Assembly (NCBI RefSeq): GCF_015477355.1
Contig: NZ_JADLRJ010000011.1
Coordinates: forward strand, 124,001 to 188,000
Length of the DNA stretch: 64,000 nt
Reading direction: 5' to 3'
Source: Nocardia blacklockiae
GTDB taxonomy: Bacteria > Actinomycetota > Actinomycetes > Mycobacteriales > Mycobacteriaceae
This document shows positions 26,313 to 34,818 of the stretch, one piece after another. A program made the translations under genes and the position numbers. The notes below the pieces were generated by a model. That model made no database searches. It saw nothing but the letters and a program-made list of their open reading frames with translations, and was not told where the DNA came from. Within the stretch, counting starts at the first letter, position 1; every line of letters begins with the position of its first letter.

Positions 26313-26732
26313 ATGGTCATGACCGAACAACACGTCCAAGCGCCGCCGGACGGGCGCACGATCTCCGAACTGGTGACCGACGCCGGTGATCAGACGCGTC
26401 GGCTGATCCGCGACGAGATCCGCTTGGCGACACTCGAAATGCAAAGCAAGGGAAAGCGTTTCGGCAAGGGCGCCGGTCTGGCCGGAGCCGGCTCGCTGCT
26501 GGCCTTCTACGGCGGCGCGGCGCTGGTGGCGGCGGCCGTCATCGCGCTGGCGATGCCCCTGCCGGACTGGGCCGCCGCGCTGATCGTCGGGGCCGCGCTG
26601 CTGCTGGTGGGCGCCGTGCTGGCGTGGCTGGGCGGCAGCGACATCAAGAACGCCACCCCGCCCGTCCCGGAGCAGGCCGCCGCGTCGGTCCAGCAGGACA
26701 TCGAGACGATCAAGGACAGGAGCCGGCAGTGA
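26313..26732 (+). CDS. Actinobacterial holin-X family membrane protein
   Basis: 139 residues starting at ATG 26313 after an AGGAG site. An amphipathic N-terminal part (TISELVTDAGDQTRRLIRDE) precedes two membrane segments (about 60-80 and 85-105), matching the putative actinobacterial holin-X/phage holin family found in chromosomal stress-linked operons rather than prophages. It overlaps the next gene by four bases (GTGA) and so forms a coupled trio with the DUF3618 and DUF4235 genes. The function in the envelope is unknown. No other phage gene is nearby. Confidence 0.82.
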   Translation: MVMTEQHVQAPPDGRTISELVTDAGDQTRRLIRDEIRLATLEMQSKGKRFGKGAGLAGAGSLLAFYGGAALVAAAVIALAMPLPDWAAALIVGAALLLVGAVLAWLGGSDIKNATPPVPEQAAASVQQDIETIKDRSRQ

Positions 26733-27115
26733 ACGATCATCGACCGGAACATCCGGACAGTGCCGCCGCGCTGCGGGAGGACCGAGACGCCGTCCGCGAG
26801 GAACTCGGCCGGACGGTCGAGGAACTGGCGGGCAAGTTCGACGTCCGCGAGCGCGGCCGGGAGAAGGTGCAGGCCGCCGAGGACGCCGCCCGCGCCACCG
26901 CCGCCCGCGCCAAGCAGCAGGCCGAAAACGTTGCGGCACAGGTGGAGTCGCAGGCCGGACGGGTGGTGGAGAAGAGCCGCTCGGCTACGCCGGACCCGGT
27001 GCTGCGCGGTGGTCGGCGAGTGGCCGACACGGCCCGCAACCGCCCGGTGCCGGTCGCCGCGCTGGCCGCTGGAGCCGCCGTCGTGGTGGCGTGGTTGATC
27101 GTGCGGCGGCGATAA
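26729..27115 (+). CDS. DUF3618-type protein, coiled coil with C-terminal membrane anchor
   Basis: 128 residues from GTG 26729, overlapping the holin-X gene. The N-terminal DUF3618 motif (LREDRDAVREELGRTVEELAGK, in two blocks at about 14-35) is followed by a long Ala/Glu/Lys coiled coil (40-85) and one membrane segment (about 106-125) ending in an Arg cluster. It is the usual companion of holin-X and DUF4235 proteins in actinobacteria, probably a small membrane-associated complex. Confidence 0.82.
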   Translation: MNDHRPEHPDSAAALREDRDAVREELGRTVEELAGKFDVRERGREKVQAAEDAARATAARAKQQAENVAAQVESQAGRVVEKSRSATPDPVLRGGRRVADTARNRPVPVAALAAGAAVVVAWLIVRRR

Positions 27116-27117
27116 CC

Positions 27118-27381
27118 GTGAAGACGTTGTACAAGCCGCTGGGAATGGTGGTCGGCGTGGTCGGCGGCATCGCCGCCAACGCGGTGTTCCACCGCATCTG
27201 GACCCGCGCGACCGGCGAGCGCACCGTGCCGACCGCGACCGCCAAAGGTTACGACTGGCGCGAGGTGCTACTGGCCGCCGCCCTCCAGGGCGCGGTATTC
27301 GGCCTGGTGAAAGCCGCCGTCGACCGCGCGGGCGCGACGGGCTACGAATCGCTGACCGGCACTTGGCCCGGCGACTCCTGA
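27118..27381 (+). CDS. DUF4235 membrane protein, 87 aa
   Basis: GTG 27118 lies two bases after the DUF3618 stop. Starts VKTLYKPLGMVVGVVGGIAA, a membrane segment typical of DUF4235, with a second hydrophobic helix near 55-72. Third gene of the coupled membrane trio. A 21-bp repeat array begins 40 bases downstream. Confidence 0.8.
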   Translation: MKTLYKPLGMVVGVVGGIAANAVFHRIWTRATGERTVPTATAKGYDWREVLLAAALQGAVFGLVKAAVDRAGATGYESLTGTWPGDS

Positions 27382-27421
27382 CCGTTCGGCACCACCAAGG
27401 CACGATCGCTCCAGTGCGGCC

Positions 27422-27660
27422 ACGGGTCGTACCGGCGCGGCTACGGGTTGCGCCAGCGCCGTTACGGGTTGCACCAGCGCCACTACGGGTCGTACCAGCG
27501 CCACTACGGGTCGTACCAGCGCCGCCACGGGTCGCGCCAGCGCCGCTTCGGGTTGCACCAGCGCCACTACGGGTCGTACCAGCGCCGCCACGGGTCGCGC
27601 CAGCGCCGCTTCGGGTTGCGCCAGCCCCGCTACCGGTCGTACCAGCGCCGCCACGGGTGG
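27422..27660. repeat. 21-bp tandem repeat, eleven copies plus a partial
   Basis: Units run head to tail from 27422 with core ACGGGTCGTACCAGCGCC and variable ends. Units 5-7 and 8-10 nearly repeat as a 63-bp block, showing duplication of three units at a time. Because 21 is a multiple of three, all frames stay open and give heptapeptide repeats (RHYGSYQ-like on plus, others elsewhere), but no ribosome binding site or partner domain supports coding. It lies between the DUF4235 gene and a gene relic. Confidence 0.88.
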
Positions 27661-27710
27661 ATGATTCGCGGCGACTGTTGGCGGCCGGGTTGGCTCAATC
27701 GTTCAGTGGC

Positions 27711-27932
27711 TCAGTCGGTCAGTGGGTGGGCGCGGAAGAAGTCCCACATGATTCGGTTGGCGCTGATCGATGCGGTGGTGGTGCCTACCAACGGTTCCGG
27801 GGAGGCGGAGGAGGCGGTGCCCGGCCAGGTGTGGCCGCCGCCGAGGATCGCGTAGAACTCCACGGGGCTTTCTTGGGGGCAGGGTAGCTGTAGAGCGCGC
27901 GGGGAGGAACCGTCGGTGGACGCGGCCGCCAT
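27711..27932 (-). pseudogene. C-terminal relic of a PHB-depolymerase/LpqC-type esterase
   Basis: About 73 codons ending in a normal TGA encode what looks like the last quarter of a secreted poly(3-hydroxybutyrate) depolymerase-type esterase: VEFYAILGGGHTWPG, containing the catalytic-His block, then TTTASISANRIMWDFFRAHPL in two motifs. The family is normally about 300 residues with signal peptide and GxSxG nucleophile, which are absent. The reading frame is cut just before the NRPS 5' region. I read it as a truncated remnant left by a rearrangement. Confidence 0.6.
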
Positions 27933-28034
27933 GCCGTGGCCGGGTGCAATAGCCCTCGCGTTGCCGGAGATGCCGTAGGTTCATCGGGGGCGTGGTCGAC
28001 GGAGCATTTCCGAACCCAGGGAGGTGGCTTGACT

Positions 28035-31000
28035 GTGCGACCGGACGCTACGGGGCAGCCGTCCTACCCGCTGTCGAAGGCGCAGTCGGGGTGGTGGCTG
28101 GCCCAGCAGTTGCATCCGAACGTGCCGGTGACCGTCGCGTTGTACCTGGATCTGATCGGTCCGCTCGAGGTCGGTGTGCTGGCCGCGGCCGCGGCGCAGG
28201 CGACCCGGGAGTTGGAGTCGCCGCGGTTGCGCTTCGTCGTCGTCGACGGCGAGCCGCGCCAGTACGTGGATGTCGCTGCCGAGTTGCCATTCGAGACGGT
28301 CGACCTGACGGGCGCGCCCGATCCGGTGGCCGCCGCGCTGGACCGGATGGAACGCGACTACAGCACGCCCCTGGATCCGCGCGACGACCGCTTGACCGTG
28401 GCAGCGCTGTTCGCGGTGGCATCGGATCGGCATCTGCTGTATCTGCGCAGCCACCACATCGTGCTCGACGGCGTCGGCGCGGCCGCCATGCTGCGCCGGA
28501 CGGCCGAGATCTACCGCGAGCACGTCACCAATCCCGCAGCGCCACCGGAGGATTCCGACGACGCGGGTACGGCGCATCCGCACGGCGCGTTGTCGATCGC
28601 GGAGATTCTGGCCACCGACCGCGCTTATCAGGAGTCGCCGCGGGCTCGCACCGATCACGACTACTGGCGCGAACGGCTCGCCGGTATGCCGGAGCCGCCG
28701 AGCCTGGGCGGTCGGCCGGCCCCGCCCAGGGCGCGTCCGCACCACGTCTCGGCGACCCTCGACGACACGGCGGCGCGGCTGCTCGCCGAGGCCAAGGCCC
28801 GGCACGGCGCCACGTTCCCGGAACTGGCCGTCGCCGCCTTCGCCTGCTATCTGGCGCGCATGACCGGCGAGAGCGACGCGGCGCTCACCCTGCCGGTCAC
28901 GGCCCGGCCCACGGCTGCGCTACGGCGGTCGGCGGGGTCGATGTCGAATGTGGTGCCGCTGCGGCTGTCCCGGCTCGACGCGGGCACCGTCGGCAGCGTG
29001 GTGGCGCAGGTGCGTTCGGCGGTGGTCGGCGCGCTGCGGCACCAGCGTTATCGGCACGAGGACATCCGGCGCGGGCACGAGGCGCTGCGCGACGGCTTCG
29101 GCCCGGTGGTCAACCTCTACGGTCTGATCGAACCCATCTCGCTGGGCGGCCTGGTCGGGCACGGGCGGCTGCTGGCTCTCGGACCCGTGCCGGATCTGCA
29201 GATCAACGGCTATCAGTTCGGGCCCGACGAACGGTCGGTGCGCATCGACTTCCAGGCCAATCCCGCCCGCTACGACCGTGAGACGGTGGTCCGGCACCAT
29301 CGCCTCTTCCTCGACTACTTCGCCCGGTTCCTCGCTGCCGACGTGGACCGCTCCACCGCCGAGGTGGACCCCGCGCCGCCCGCGCCCACGCCGAGCCCGC
29401 CCGCCGGACCGGTGCGTTTACTGCCGGACCTGTTGTGCGGGAAGATGATTCCCGACGCCGTCGCGGTGCGCGACGGTCATCGCTACCTCACCTACCGCGA
29501 GCTGGATGAGGCGTCGTCCCGCTGGGCGCGCCTGCTCTTCGCGCACGGCGCGGGCCCGGGGGATTTCGTCGTCGTGGCGATACCGCGCTCACTGGAATCG
29601 GTACTCGCGACATGGGCGGTAGCGAAGACCGGCGCGTGTTTCGTACCGGTCGACCCCGCCGACCCACCGGCGCGGATCGCAATGGTGACAGCGAACAGCG
29701 GTGCCCGCGTGGGACTTACGATCCGCGCCGCCCAACCTCTCGACGAAAAAGCCGCTCGCCATGCCGCACCGCCCCGCTCTCCAGCGACCGCGCCGGAGCC
29801 GATTAGCAGCGCACCCCAGGCCCCGACGGCCGAGCTCTTGTCGGCCGAGGCGTTGCCGACCGAGGCGTCGGCCCCTAATGCACCGGCGGCCGAGGTGTCG
29901 GCGGGCGAGGCGTCGGCTCCCAACGCGCCGGTGGCCGAGGTGTCGGCGGGCGAGATGTCGGTCCCCAACGCACCGGCGGCCCAGGTGTCGGCGGGCGAGA
30001 TGTCGGTCCCCAACGCACCGGCGGCCCAGGTGTCGGCGGGCGAGGCGTCGGCTCCCAACGCGCCGGTGGCCGAGGTGTCGGCGGGCGAGATGTCGGTCCC
30101 CAACGCACCGGCGGCCGAGGTGTCGGCGGGCGAGATGTCGGTGGCTCCTGTCGCGGCGGGTGAGGCGCTGGCGGCCCGGGCGTTGGCGGCCGAGGACTGC
30201 CGTGTCGAGAACGGCCGACACCGGCCCCGGTCCGGTATCGCCTGGTTGGTGCTCGACGATCCGCAGGATATTGCGGCGGCCGAGGGCCAGCGCAGTGCGC
30301 CGATCGACGACGGCGAGCGGCGGTGTCCGTTGCGGCCCGAACATCCGGCCTATCTGATCCATACCTCTGGAACCACCGGCACACCCAAGGGTGTTGTGGT
30401 CGGCCATCGCGGGTTGGGGGCGTTGACCGACTACCTGATCGATCACTATGGCATCGGACCGAATTCCGTTCTGCTGCATTCGCATACCGCGACCTTCGAC
30501 GCGCATCTGCTGGAGTTGCTCGCGGCGTTCGCGGCGGGCGGGCAGCTGGTGGTGGCGCCGCCGGAGGTGGTGGCGGGCGGTGATTTGGCGCGCCTGGTCA
30601 GGGAGTACGGGTGCACCGTGTTGCAGACCGCGCCCGCGGTGCTGGCGACGCTGTCGCCCGAGGAACTGCCGAGCGTCGAGGTGGTGGCGATCGGCGGGGA
30701 GGCCTGCCCGCCGACTCTGTTGCGGGACTGGGCTTCTCGCGTTCGGCTGTACAACGGCTACGGCCCGACCGAGGCGACGGTGATGGTGACCGAGACCGGT
30801 CCCGTGACCGACCACGACCCGGTGACCATCGGCACACCATTGCCGGGCGTGCTCGCGGTGGTGCTGGACACCCGTTTGCGGCAGGCGCCGACGGCGGCGC
30901 GGGGCGAACTGTATGTGGGCGGAAACTGTGTCGCCGACGGCTATCTGCACGATCCGGCGGGCACGGCGGCGCGCTTCGTCGCCAGCCCGTTCGGCGTGGG

Positions 31001-32588
31001 CGAGCGGCTCTATCGCACCGGGGATCTGGTCTGTGCCCGCGACGACGGCGCATTCGAGTTCCTCGGGCGCGGCGACGGCCAGATCGAGGTGCACGGCCGC
31101 CGCATCGAGCCCGCCGAGGTCGAGGCCGCGCTGCTCGCCGCGCCGGAGGTCGCGTACGCGGCGGTGACGGTCGCCGATGCTGGGCGGCCAGGCGCGCGCC
31201 TGATCGGGTACGTGGTCCCGGCGGCGGGAGCGCGCTTCGACGCTCCGGCACTGCTACACGGCCTGCGTGCCACCCTGCCCCCGGCACTGGTCCCGGCGAT
31301 GCTGCTGGAGATGGACCGATTGCCGTTGTGCGGCAACGGAAAAGTGGATCGTGCCGCGCTGCCCGCCCCGACCCGGACTCCGCGCTCCTCGCGTGCGCCG
31401 CGCACCGACATGGAGCGTCTGGTCGCCGCGCGCATCGGCGCGGCGGTGGGCGTCGAGCACGTCGGACTGAACGACGACTTCTTCGAGCTGGGCGGCAATT
31501 CGCTACTCGGCGTGGCGGTTTCGGCCGCGCTCGCCGCCGAGACCGGTGTGCCGGTGACGGTGCGCTGGCTCTACGCCCTGCCGTCGGTCGGCGCCCTCGC
31601 CGAGAGCATCGCGAGCTACGACGGCCGCGATCCCGACGATGACGCCCTCGGCACACTGCTCACGTTGCGGCGCAACGGTTCCCGCTCGCCGCTGTTCTGT
31701 GTGCATTCGGCGGTCCCGCTGGCCTGGTGCTACGCGGGGCTGGCGAGCTACGTCACCGACCGGCCGGTGTACGGGTTGCAGGCGACCGAACTGGCGGCCG
31801 GCGCCGAAGCGGCCGACATCGATCAGCTCGTCGACGGCTACCTCGAGGCCGTGCTGCGGCTGCAGCCGGACGGGCCGTACAACCTGCTCGGCTGGTCGCT
31901 CGGCGGCCAGATCGCGCACGCCCTGGCGGTGCGGTTGCGTGCGCGCGGCGCGAGGGTGGCGGTGCTGGCGATGCTGGACAGCGTCGTCGTCCCGGCCGGC
32001 ACCGAGCCGCCGAAGCCGCCGCGCATGCGTGATCTGCTGACCCACCTGCTCGGCGACGAACCCGACGACGCCGACTCCGCCCCGGAGGTCACCGCGGCCG
32101 AGGCGGCGGCCGAATTAGCGGGCGCGACAACGTCTTTCGGTGCCGGTCTCTCGGCGGGCCAGCTCGAACGGCTGCACCGCGGCTACGTCGCGGGCGTCGC
32201 CCTCTCACACGGCTACCGCCCCCGCCGATACGACGGCGACCTGCTGTACTTCTCGGCAACCCGCGGCGTGACCGCGTGGCTGGGCGCGGAGATGTGGCGC
32301 CCATACGTGACCGGCGACCTGATAGAACACCGCATCGAGGCAACGCACGCGCAGCTCACCAACTCCGCGGTCGTCGCCACCATCGGCCCAATCCTCGCCC
32401 GCCACCTGGCAAACGCCTCCGAGCCCGAGCCACACCCGTCCGCCCCACCTTCCCCTGCGCCACGCCCCACCGCCCACGCTTCACCCCCGCCGCAGCACGG
32501 CGCACAGACTCCGTCTCCGCTGCAGCAGGACGCACCGGCTTCGTCGCCGGCGCAGCAAGATTCCCCGGCTCCGTCTTCAGCGCGGTAG
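28035..32588 (+). CDS. Single-module non-ribosomal peptide synthetase, C-A-T-TE
   Basis: About 1517 residues; GTG 28035 or TTG 28029, both behind GGGAGG. Condensation domain (about 10-430) with HHIVLDG; adenylation domain (about 465-1110) with HTSGTTGTPKG, YNGYGPTEA, YRTGDL and NGKVDR; carrier domain (about 1120-1195) with phosphopantetheine Ser in FFELGGNSL; thioesterase (about 1210-1455) with GWSLGGQ. Between the A2 and A3 cores sits an insertion of some 180 residues containing six 15-residue repeats, and the C-terminus ends in a Pro/Ser/Gln-rich repeat tail. A one-module enzyme probably condenses one amino acid with a carrier-bound or soluble partner. The product and substrate are unknown. 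It converges with the glycan operon. Confidence 0.9.
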   Translation: MRPDATGQPSYPLSKAQSGWWLAQQLHPNVPVTVALYLDLIGPLEVGVLAAAAAQATRELESPRLRFVVVDGEPRQYVDVAAELPFETVDLTGAPDPVAAALDRMERDYSTPLDPRDDRLTVAALFAVASDRHLLYLRSHHIVLDGVGAAAMLRRTAEIYREHVTNPAAPPEDSDDAGTAHPHGALSIAEILATDRAYQESPRARTDHDYWRERLAGMPEPPSLGGRPAPPRARPHHVSATLDDTAARLLAEAKARHGATFPELAVAAFACYLARMTGESDAALTLPVTARPTAALRRSAGSMSNVVPLRLSRLDAGTVGSVVAQVRSAVVGALRHQRYRHEDIRRGHEALRDGFGPVVNLYGLIEPISLGGLVGHGRLLALGPVPDLQINGYQFGPDERSVRIDFQANPARYDRETVVRHHRLFLDYFARFLAADVDRSTAEVDPAPPAPTPSPPAGPVRLLPDLLCGKMIPDAVAVRDGHRYLTYRELDEASSRWARLLFAHGAGPGDFVVVAIPRSLESVLATWAVAKTGACFVPVDPADPPARIAMVTANSGARVGLTIRAAQPLDEKAARHAAPPRSPATAPEPISSAPQAPTAELLSAEALPTEASAPNAPAAEVSAGEASAPNAPVAEVSAGEMSVPNAPAAQVSAGEMSVPNAPAAQVSAGEASAPNAPVAEVSAGEMSVPNAPAAEVSAGEMSVAPVAAGEALAARALAAEDCRVENGRHRPRSGIAWLVLDDPQDIAAAEGQRSAPIDDGERRCPLRPEHPAYLIHTSGTTGTPKGVVVGHRGLGALTDYLIDHYGIGPNSVLLHSHTATFDAHLLELLAAFAAGGQLVVAPPEVVAGGDLARLVREYGCTVLQTAPAVLATLSPEELPSVEVVAIGGEACPPTLLRDWASRVRLYNGYGPTEATVMVTETGPVTDHDPVTIGTPLPGVLAVVLDTRLRQAPTAARGELYVGGNCVADGYLHDPAGTAARFVASPFGVGERLYRTGDLVCARDDGAFEFLGRGDGQIEVHGRRIEPAEVEAALLAAPEVAYAAVTVADAGRPGARLIGYVVPAAGARFDAPALLHGLRATLPPALVPAMLLEMDRLPLCGNGKVDRAALPAPTRTPRSSRAPRTDMERLVAARIGAAVGVEHVGLNDDFFELGGNSLLGVAVSAALAAETGVPVTVRWLYALPSVGALAESIASYDGRDPDDDALGTLLTLRRNGSRSPLFCVHSAVPLAWCYAGLASYVTDRPVYGLQATELAAGAEAADIDQLVDGYLEAVLRLQPDGPYNLLGWSLGGQIAHALAVRLRARGARVAVLAMLDSVVVPAGTEPPKPPRMRDLLTHLLGDEPDDADSAPEVTAAEAAAELAGATTSFGAGLSAGQLERLHRGYVAGVALSHGYRPRRYDGDLLYFSATRGVTAWLGAEMWRPYVTGDLIEHRIEATHAQLTNSAVVATIGPILARHLANASEPEPHPSAPPSPAPRPTAHASPPPQHGAQTPSPLQQDAPASSPAQQDSPAPSSAR
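29862..30161 (+). repeat. 45-bp in-frame tandem repeat inside the adenylation domain
   Basis: Six complete 45-bp units (start 29862, 29907, 29952, 29997, 30042, 30087) and a partial seventh encode EASAPNAPAAEVSAG-like peptides with EM/EA, PN and AE/AQ variants. The units are nearly identical in DNA, implying recent expansion. They interrupt the adenylation domain between cores A2 and A3, a surface loop in known structures. Confidence 0.92.
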
Positions 32589-33010
32589 AACGCCCGGGCT
32601 ACGCCTCTGGCACGGCAGTGTGCGCAGGTTTGTCTCCACCACGGCAAGGCGCACTGGTTCAACTTCGGCGCAGCAGGATGCCAAGTTTCATCTTCGGCGC
32701 GGCAGGACGGCCAAGCTCCATCTTCAGTGCGGTAGAACGCCGAGGCTCCGCCTTTTCGGCACGGCACGGTGCGCAGCTTCGTCTTCGGCGCGGCATTGCA
32801 CCTAGGCTTCGTCCGCGCGACAAGGCGCACTGGTTCATCTGCGGCGCGGCAGACGGCCAAGCTCCATCTGCGGCGCGGCGGGATGCCCAAGCTTCACCTT
32901 CGGCACGGGAGGATGCCCAGGTTCATCTTCGCTGCAGCAAGGCCCCAGGGTTCGCCTTCGCCGCAGCACGGCGCGTAGGTTCCCCCTCGGACGCGGCAGG
33001 CCCCCAGGCG
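32482..33010. repeat. About 30-bp degenerate repeat array crossing the NRPS stop codon
   Basis: Roughly 17 imperfect units with core GGCGCGGCAGGACGCC followed by a GGCTTCGTCTTC-like half. The first units are coding and form the Pro/Ser/Gln-rich NRPS tail; the array continues beyond the stop almost to the end of the converging glycosyltransferase gene. The stop itself is CGG TAG where sister units read CGG CAG, and the same frame continues to another CGG TAG near 32734. Confidence 0.8.
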
Positions 33011-33021
33011 AACTCGCTACG

Positions 33022-33918
33022 TCAGCCGATGTATCGGCGGGCGGGCGAACGGGATTGGGGTTCCTCGAGTAGGACCAAGCCTGCTTCGATGTGGGCGGGC
33101 ACTACCTTTCGCTTGCGCAGGACCCACGGTAAGGCCGCGGCTGCCTCGGCGATCGCGCCGAGCGTCGCGGCGTCCTTCGGTGCGGTGCTCAGGATCGTGC
33201 GGGTGCGGCGGAGGGCACTGCGTACGGGACGGCGCAGCCAGAGCGTCCACAGGGTGTTGCGGATGCCGAGCTGTCGCCGGCGGGTGGCGTCCCGGCTGAC
33301 CGACGGCTGATGGTGGATGATCATGTCCTCCTCCCACATCATCCACCAGCCCGCGGCGGCCAGATCCAGGGCGAGCAGTTCCTCCTCGCCGCCGAGCCAC
33401 ATACGCTCGCAGAACCCGCCGACCTGCCGGAACGCCGACACCCGGAACACCGACAGCCCGGCCATGATGCCGAGCAGTGCGGGGCCGGGCATCCAATCCG
33501 GCGCGGCGACAGGCGAATCGCGCAGCTCCGGCGTGAGCGGATCCTCCGCCAGTCCGGGAGCCACCAGACATCGCCCGGTGACCGAGCCCAGTTCCGGGTA
33601 GGTGTCGAGCAGATCCGCGCCGAGCGTCATCGCGCCCGGTTGCCAGCGGGTGTCGTCGTCGCAGAACGCGACGTAGGGCGTGGTCACCCGTTCGACGGCG
33701 CGGTTGCGGGCGATGGCGCCCAGGTTCTCGGTGAACGGCAGCAACGTCACCTGCGGGAACTTCTCCCGCACCAGCGCGGCCGTGCCGTCGGCGGAACCGT
33801 TGTCCGCCACGATGATCGGACCGCTGTCGTCGAGCCGGGTCATGTGCCGCAGCGTGCGCTCCAGCTCGTCGCGGCGGTTGTGGGTGATGATCACCGTGCT
33901 GACCCGCGGTGGCGTCAT
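33022..33918 (-). CDS. GT2-family glycosyltransferase (last gene of glycan operon)
   Basis: 298 residues, GT-A fold: STVIITHNRRDELERTL at the N-terminus, VADNGSADGT, and the metal-binding CDDD at about residue 85-88 (YVAFCDDDTRWQPGA). The acceptor half has GGFCERMWLGGEEELLALDL. Overlaps the preceding gene by four bases (ATGA). Its motifs and exact length match the adjacent upstream gene, so the two are tandem paralogues. It transfers an unknown sugar; donor candidates made by the operon are UDP-xylose, UDP-glucuronate and an NDP-heptose. It ends close to the NRPS-side repeat array. Confidence 0.88.
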   Translation of the reverse strand: MTPPRVSTVIITHNRRDELERTLRHMTRLDDSGPIIVADNGSADGTAALVREKFPQVTLLPFTENLGAIARNRAVERVTTPYVAFCDDDTRWQPGAMTLGADLLDTYPELGSVTGRCLVAPGLAEDPLTPELRDSPVAAPDWMPGPALLGIMAGLSVFRVSAFRQVGGFCERMWLGGEEELLALDLAAAGWWMMWEEDMIIHHQPSVSRDATRRRQLGIRNTLWTLWLRRPVRSALRRTRTILSTAPKDAATLGAIAEAAAALPWVLRKRKVVPAHIEAGLVLLEEPQSRSPARRYIG

Positions 33919-34811
33919 GACGTTTCCTTTCCCGCACGCAACAGCGCGATGCGGTCCTCGACGTGGTCGGGCAGCCGACGCCGGGCACGCAAGGCCCGCG
34001 GCAGCCGCGCCGCGACGCCGAACAGCACGGGTGCGCGGCTCGGATGGCGCAGCACCGTGCCGCCCATCGCGGCGAGTTCGCGCACGCACGCCCCGACGGG
34101 GCGGCGCATGAGGGTGGTGAGCACGCTGTTGCGCAGTTCGAGATCGCGGCGCGCGGTGGACGGCAGCCGCCGCAGCGAGGGCATGTGCCGGCTCACGACC
34201 TCGTGCGAATAGCACAGCAGCCAGCCCGCGGCGGCGAGATCGTAGGCGAGCAGCGTCTCCTCGCCCGCGAAGTGCAGCACGGGGGAGAAGCCGCCCGCGG
34301 CCAGGAACGGCTCGCGTCGAACGACACTCGCGCCGGCGAGGAAGCCCAGCACCGACGGCCCGGGTGCGCGGGGATCGGTGCCCAGGGGACTGTCGAGCAT
34401 CAGATGGTTCACGGGGTCGTCGCGCCGCTCCGGTCCGACCAGCGTGCGGGCGGCGATCAGGCCGACCTCCGGATGCCGGTCGAACAGGTCTTCGGCGGTG
34501 CGCAGCGCGCCGGGCGCCCACCACGCGTCGTCGTCGCAGAACGCCACGAACGGGGTGGTCGCGCGGCGCGCGCCGTGATTGCGGGCGACCGCGCCGTGAT
34601 TGCGCGGCAGCGCCAGCACCTCCAGCGCGCGGATCCGGCCGCGGAAGCCGGCCGCCGCGCGCACGGTGTGGTCGTCGGACGCGTTGTCGACCACCACGAC
34701 CGGTGGTTGCGGGTCGGCGTCGGCGAGCCGGTCCAGCGTCGTGACCAGTTCGTCGGCCCGGTTACGGGTCGCGACCACCACCGTCGTCCTCGAACCTCCG
34801 GTCGTGTCCAT
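33915..34811 (-). CDS. GT2-family glycosyltransferase, paralogue of the next gene
   Basis: 298 residues with TTVVVATRNRADELVTTL, VVDNASDDHTV and CDDD in FVAFCDDDAWWAPGA, followed by the GEETLLAYDLAAAGW block. Aligns over its whole length with the downstream gene (shared NHGAVARN/NLGAIARN and RRPV blocks), so tandem duplication and divergence is likely. Seven bases separate it from the DUF2795 gene upstream; the four-base overlap downstream implies coupled translation. Confidence 0.88.
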   Translation of the reverse strand: MDTTGGSRTTVVVATRNRADELVTTLDRLADADPQPPVVVVDNASDDHTVRAAAGFRGRIRALEVLALPRNHGAVARNHGARRATTPFVAFCDDDAWWAPGALRTAEDLFDRHPEVGLIAARTLVGPERRDDPVNHLMLDSPLGTDPRAPGPSVLGFLAGASVVRREPFLAAGGFSPVLHFAGEETLLAYDLAAAGWLLCYSHEVVSRHMPSLRRLPSTARRDLELRNSVLTTLMRRPVGACVRELAAMGGTVLRHPSRAPVLFGVAARLPRALRARRRLPDHVEDRIALLRAGKETS

Positions 34812-34818
34812 GGTCGGC

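Noticed and set aside
26313-27381. Prophage remnant suggested by a holin-type protein
   Set aside because: The holin-X, DUF3618 and DUF4235 trio is a common chromosomal actinobacterial unit; no lysin, capsid or integrase gene is near.
27363-27887. Possible repeat protein encoded by the 21-bp array
   Set aside because: All frames are open because the period is a multiple of three; there is no start signal and the frame crosses the esterase relic.
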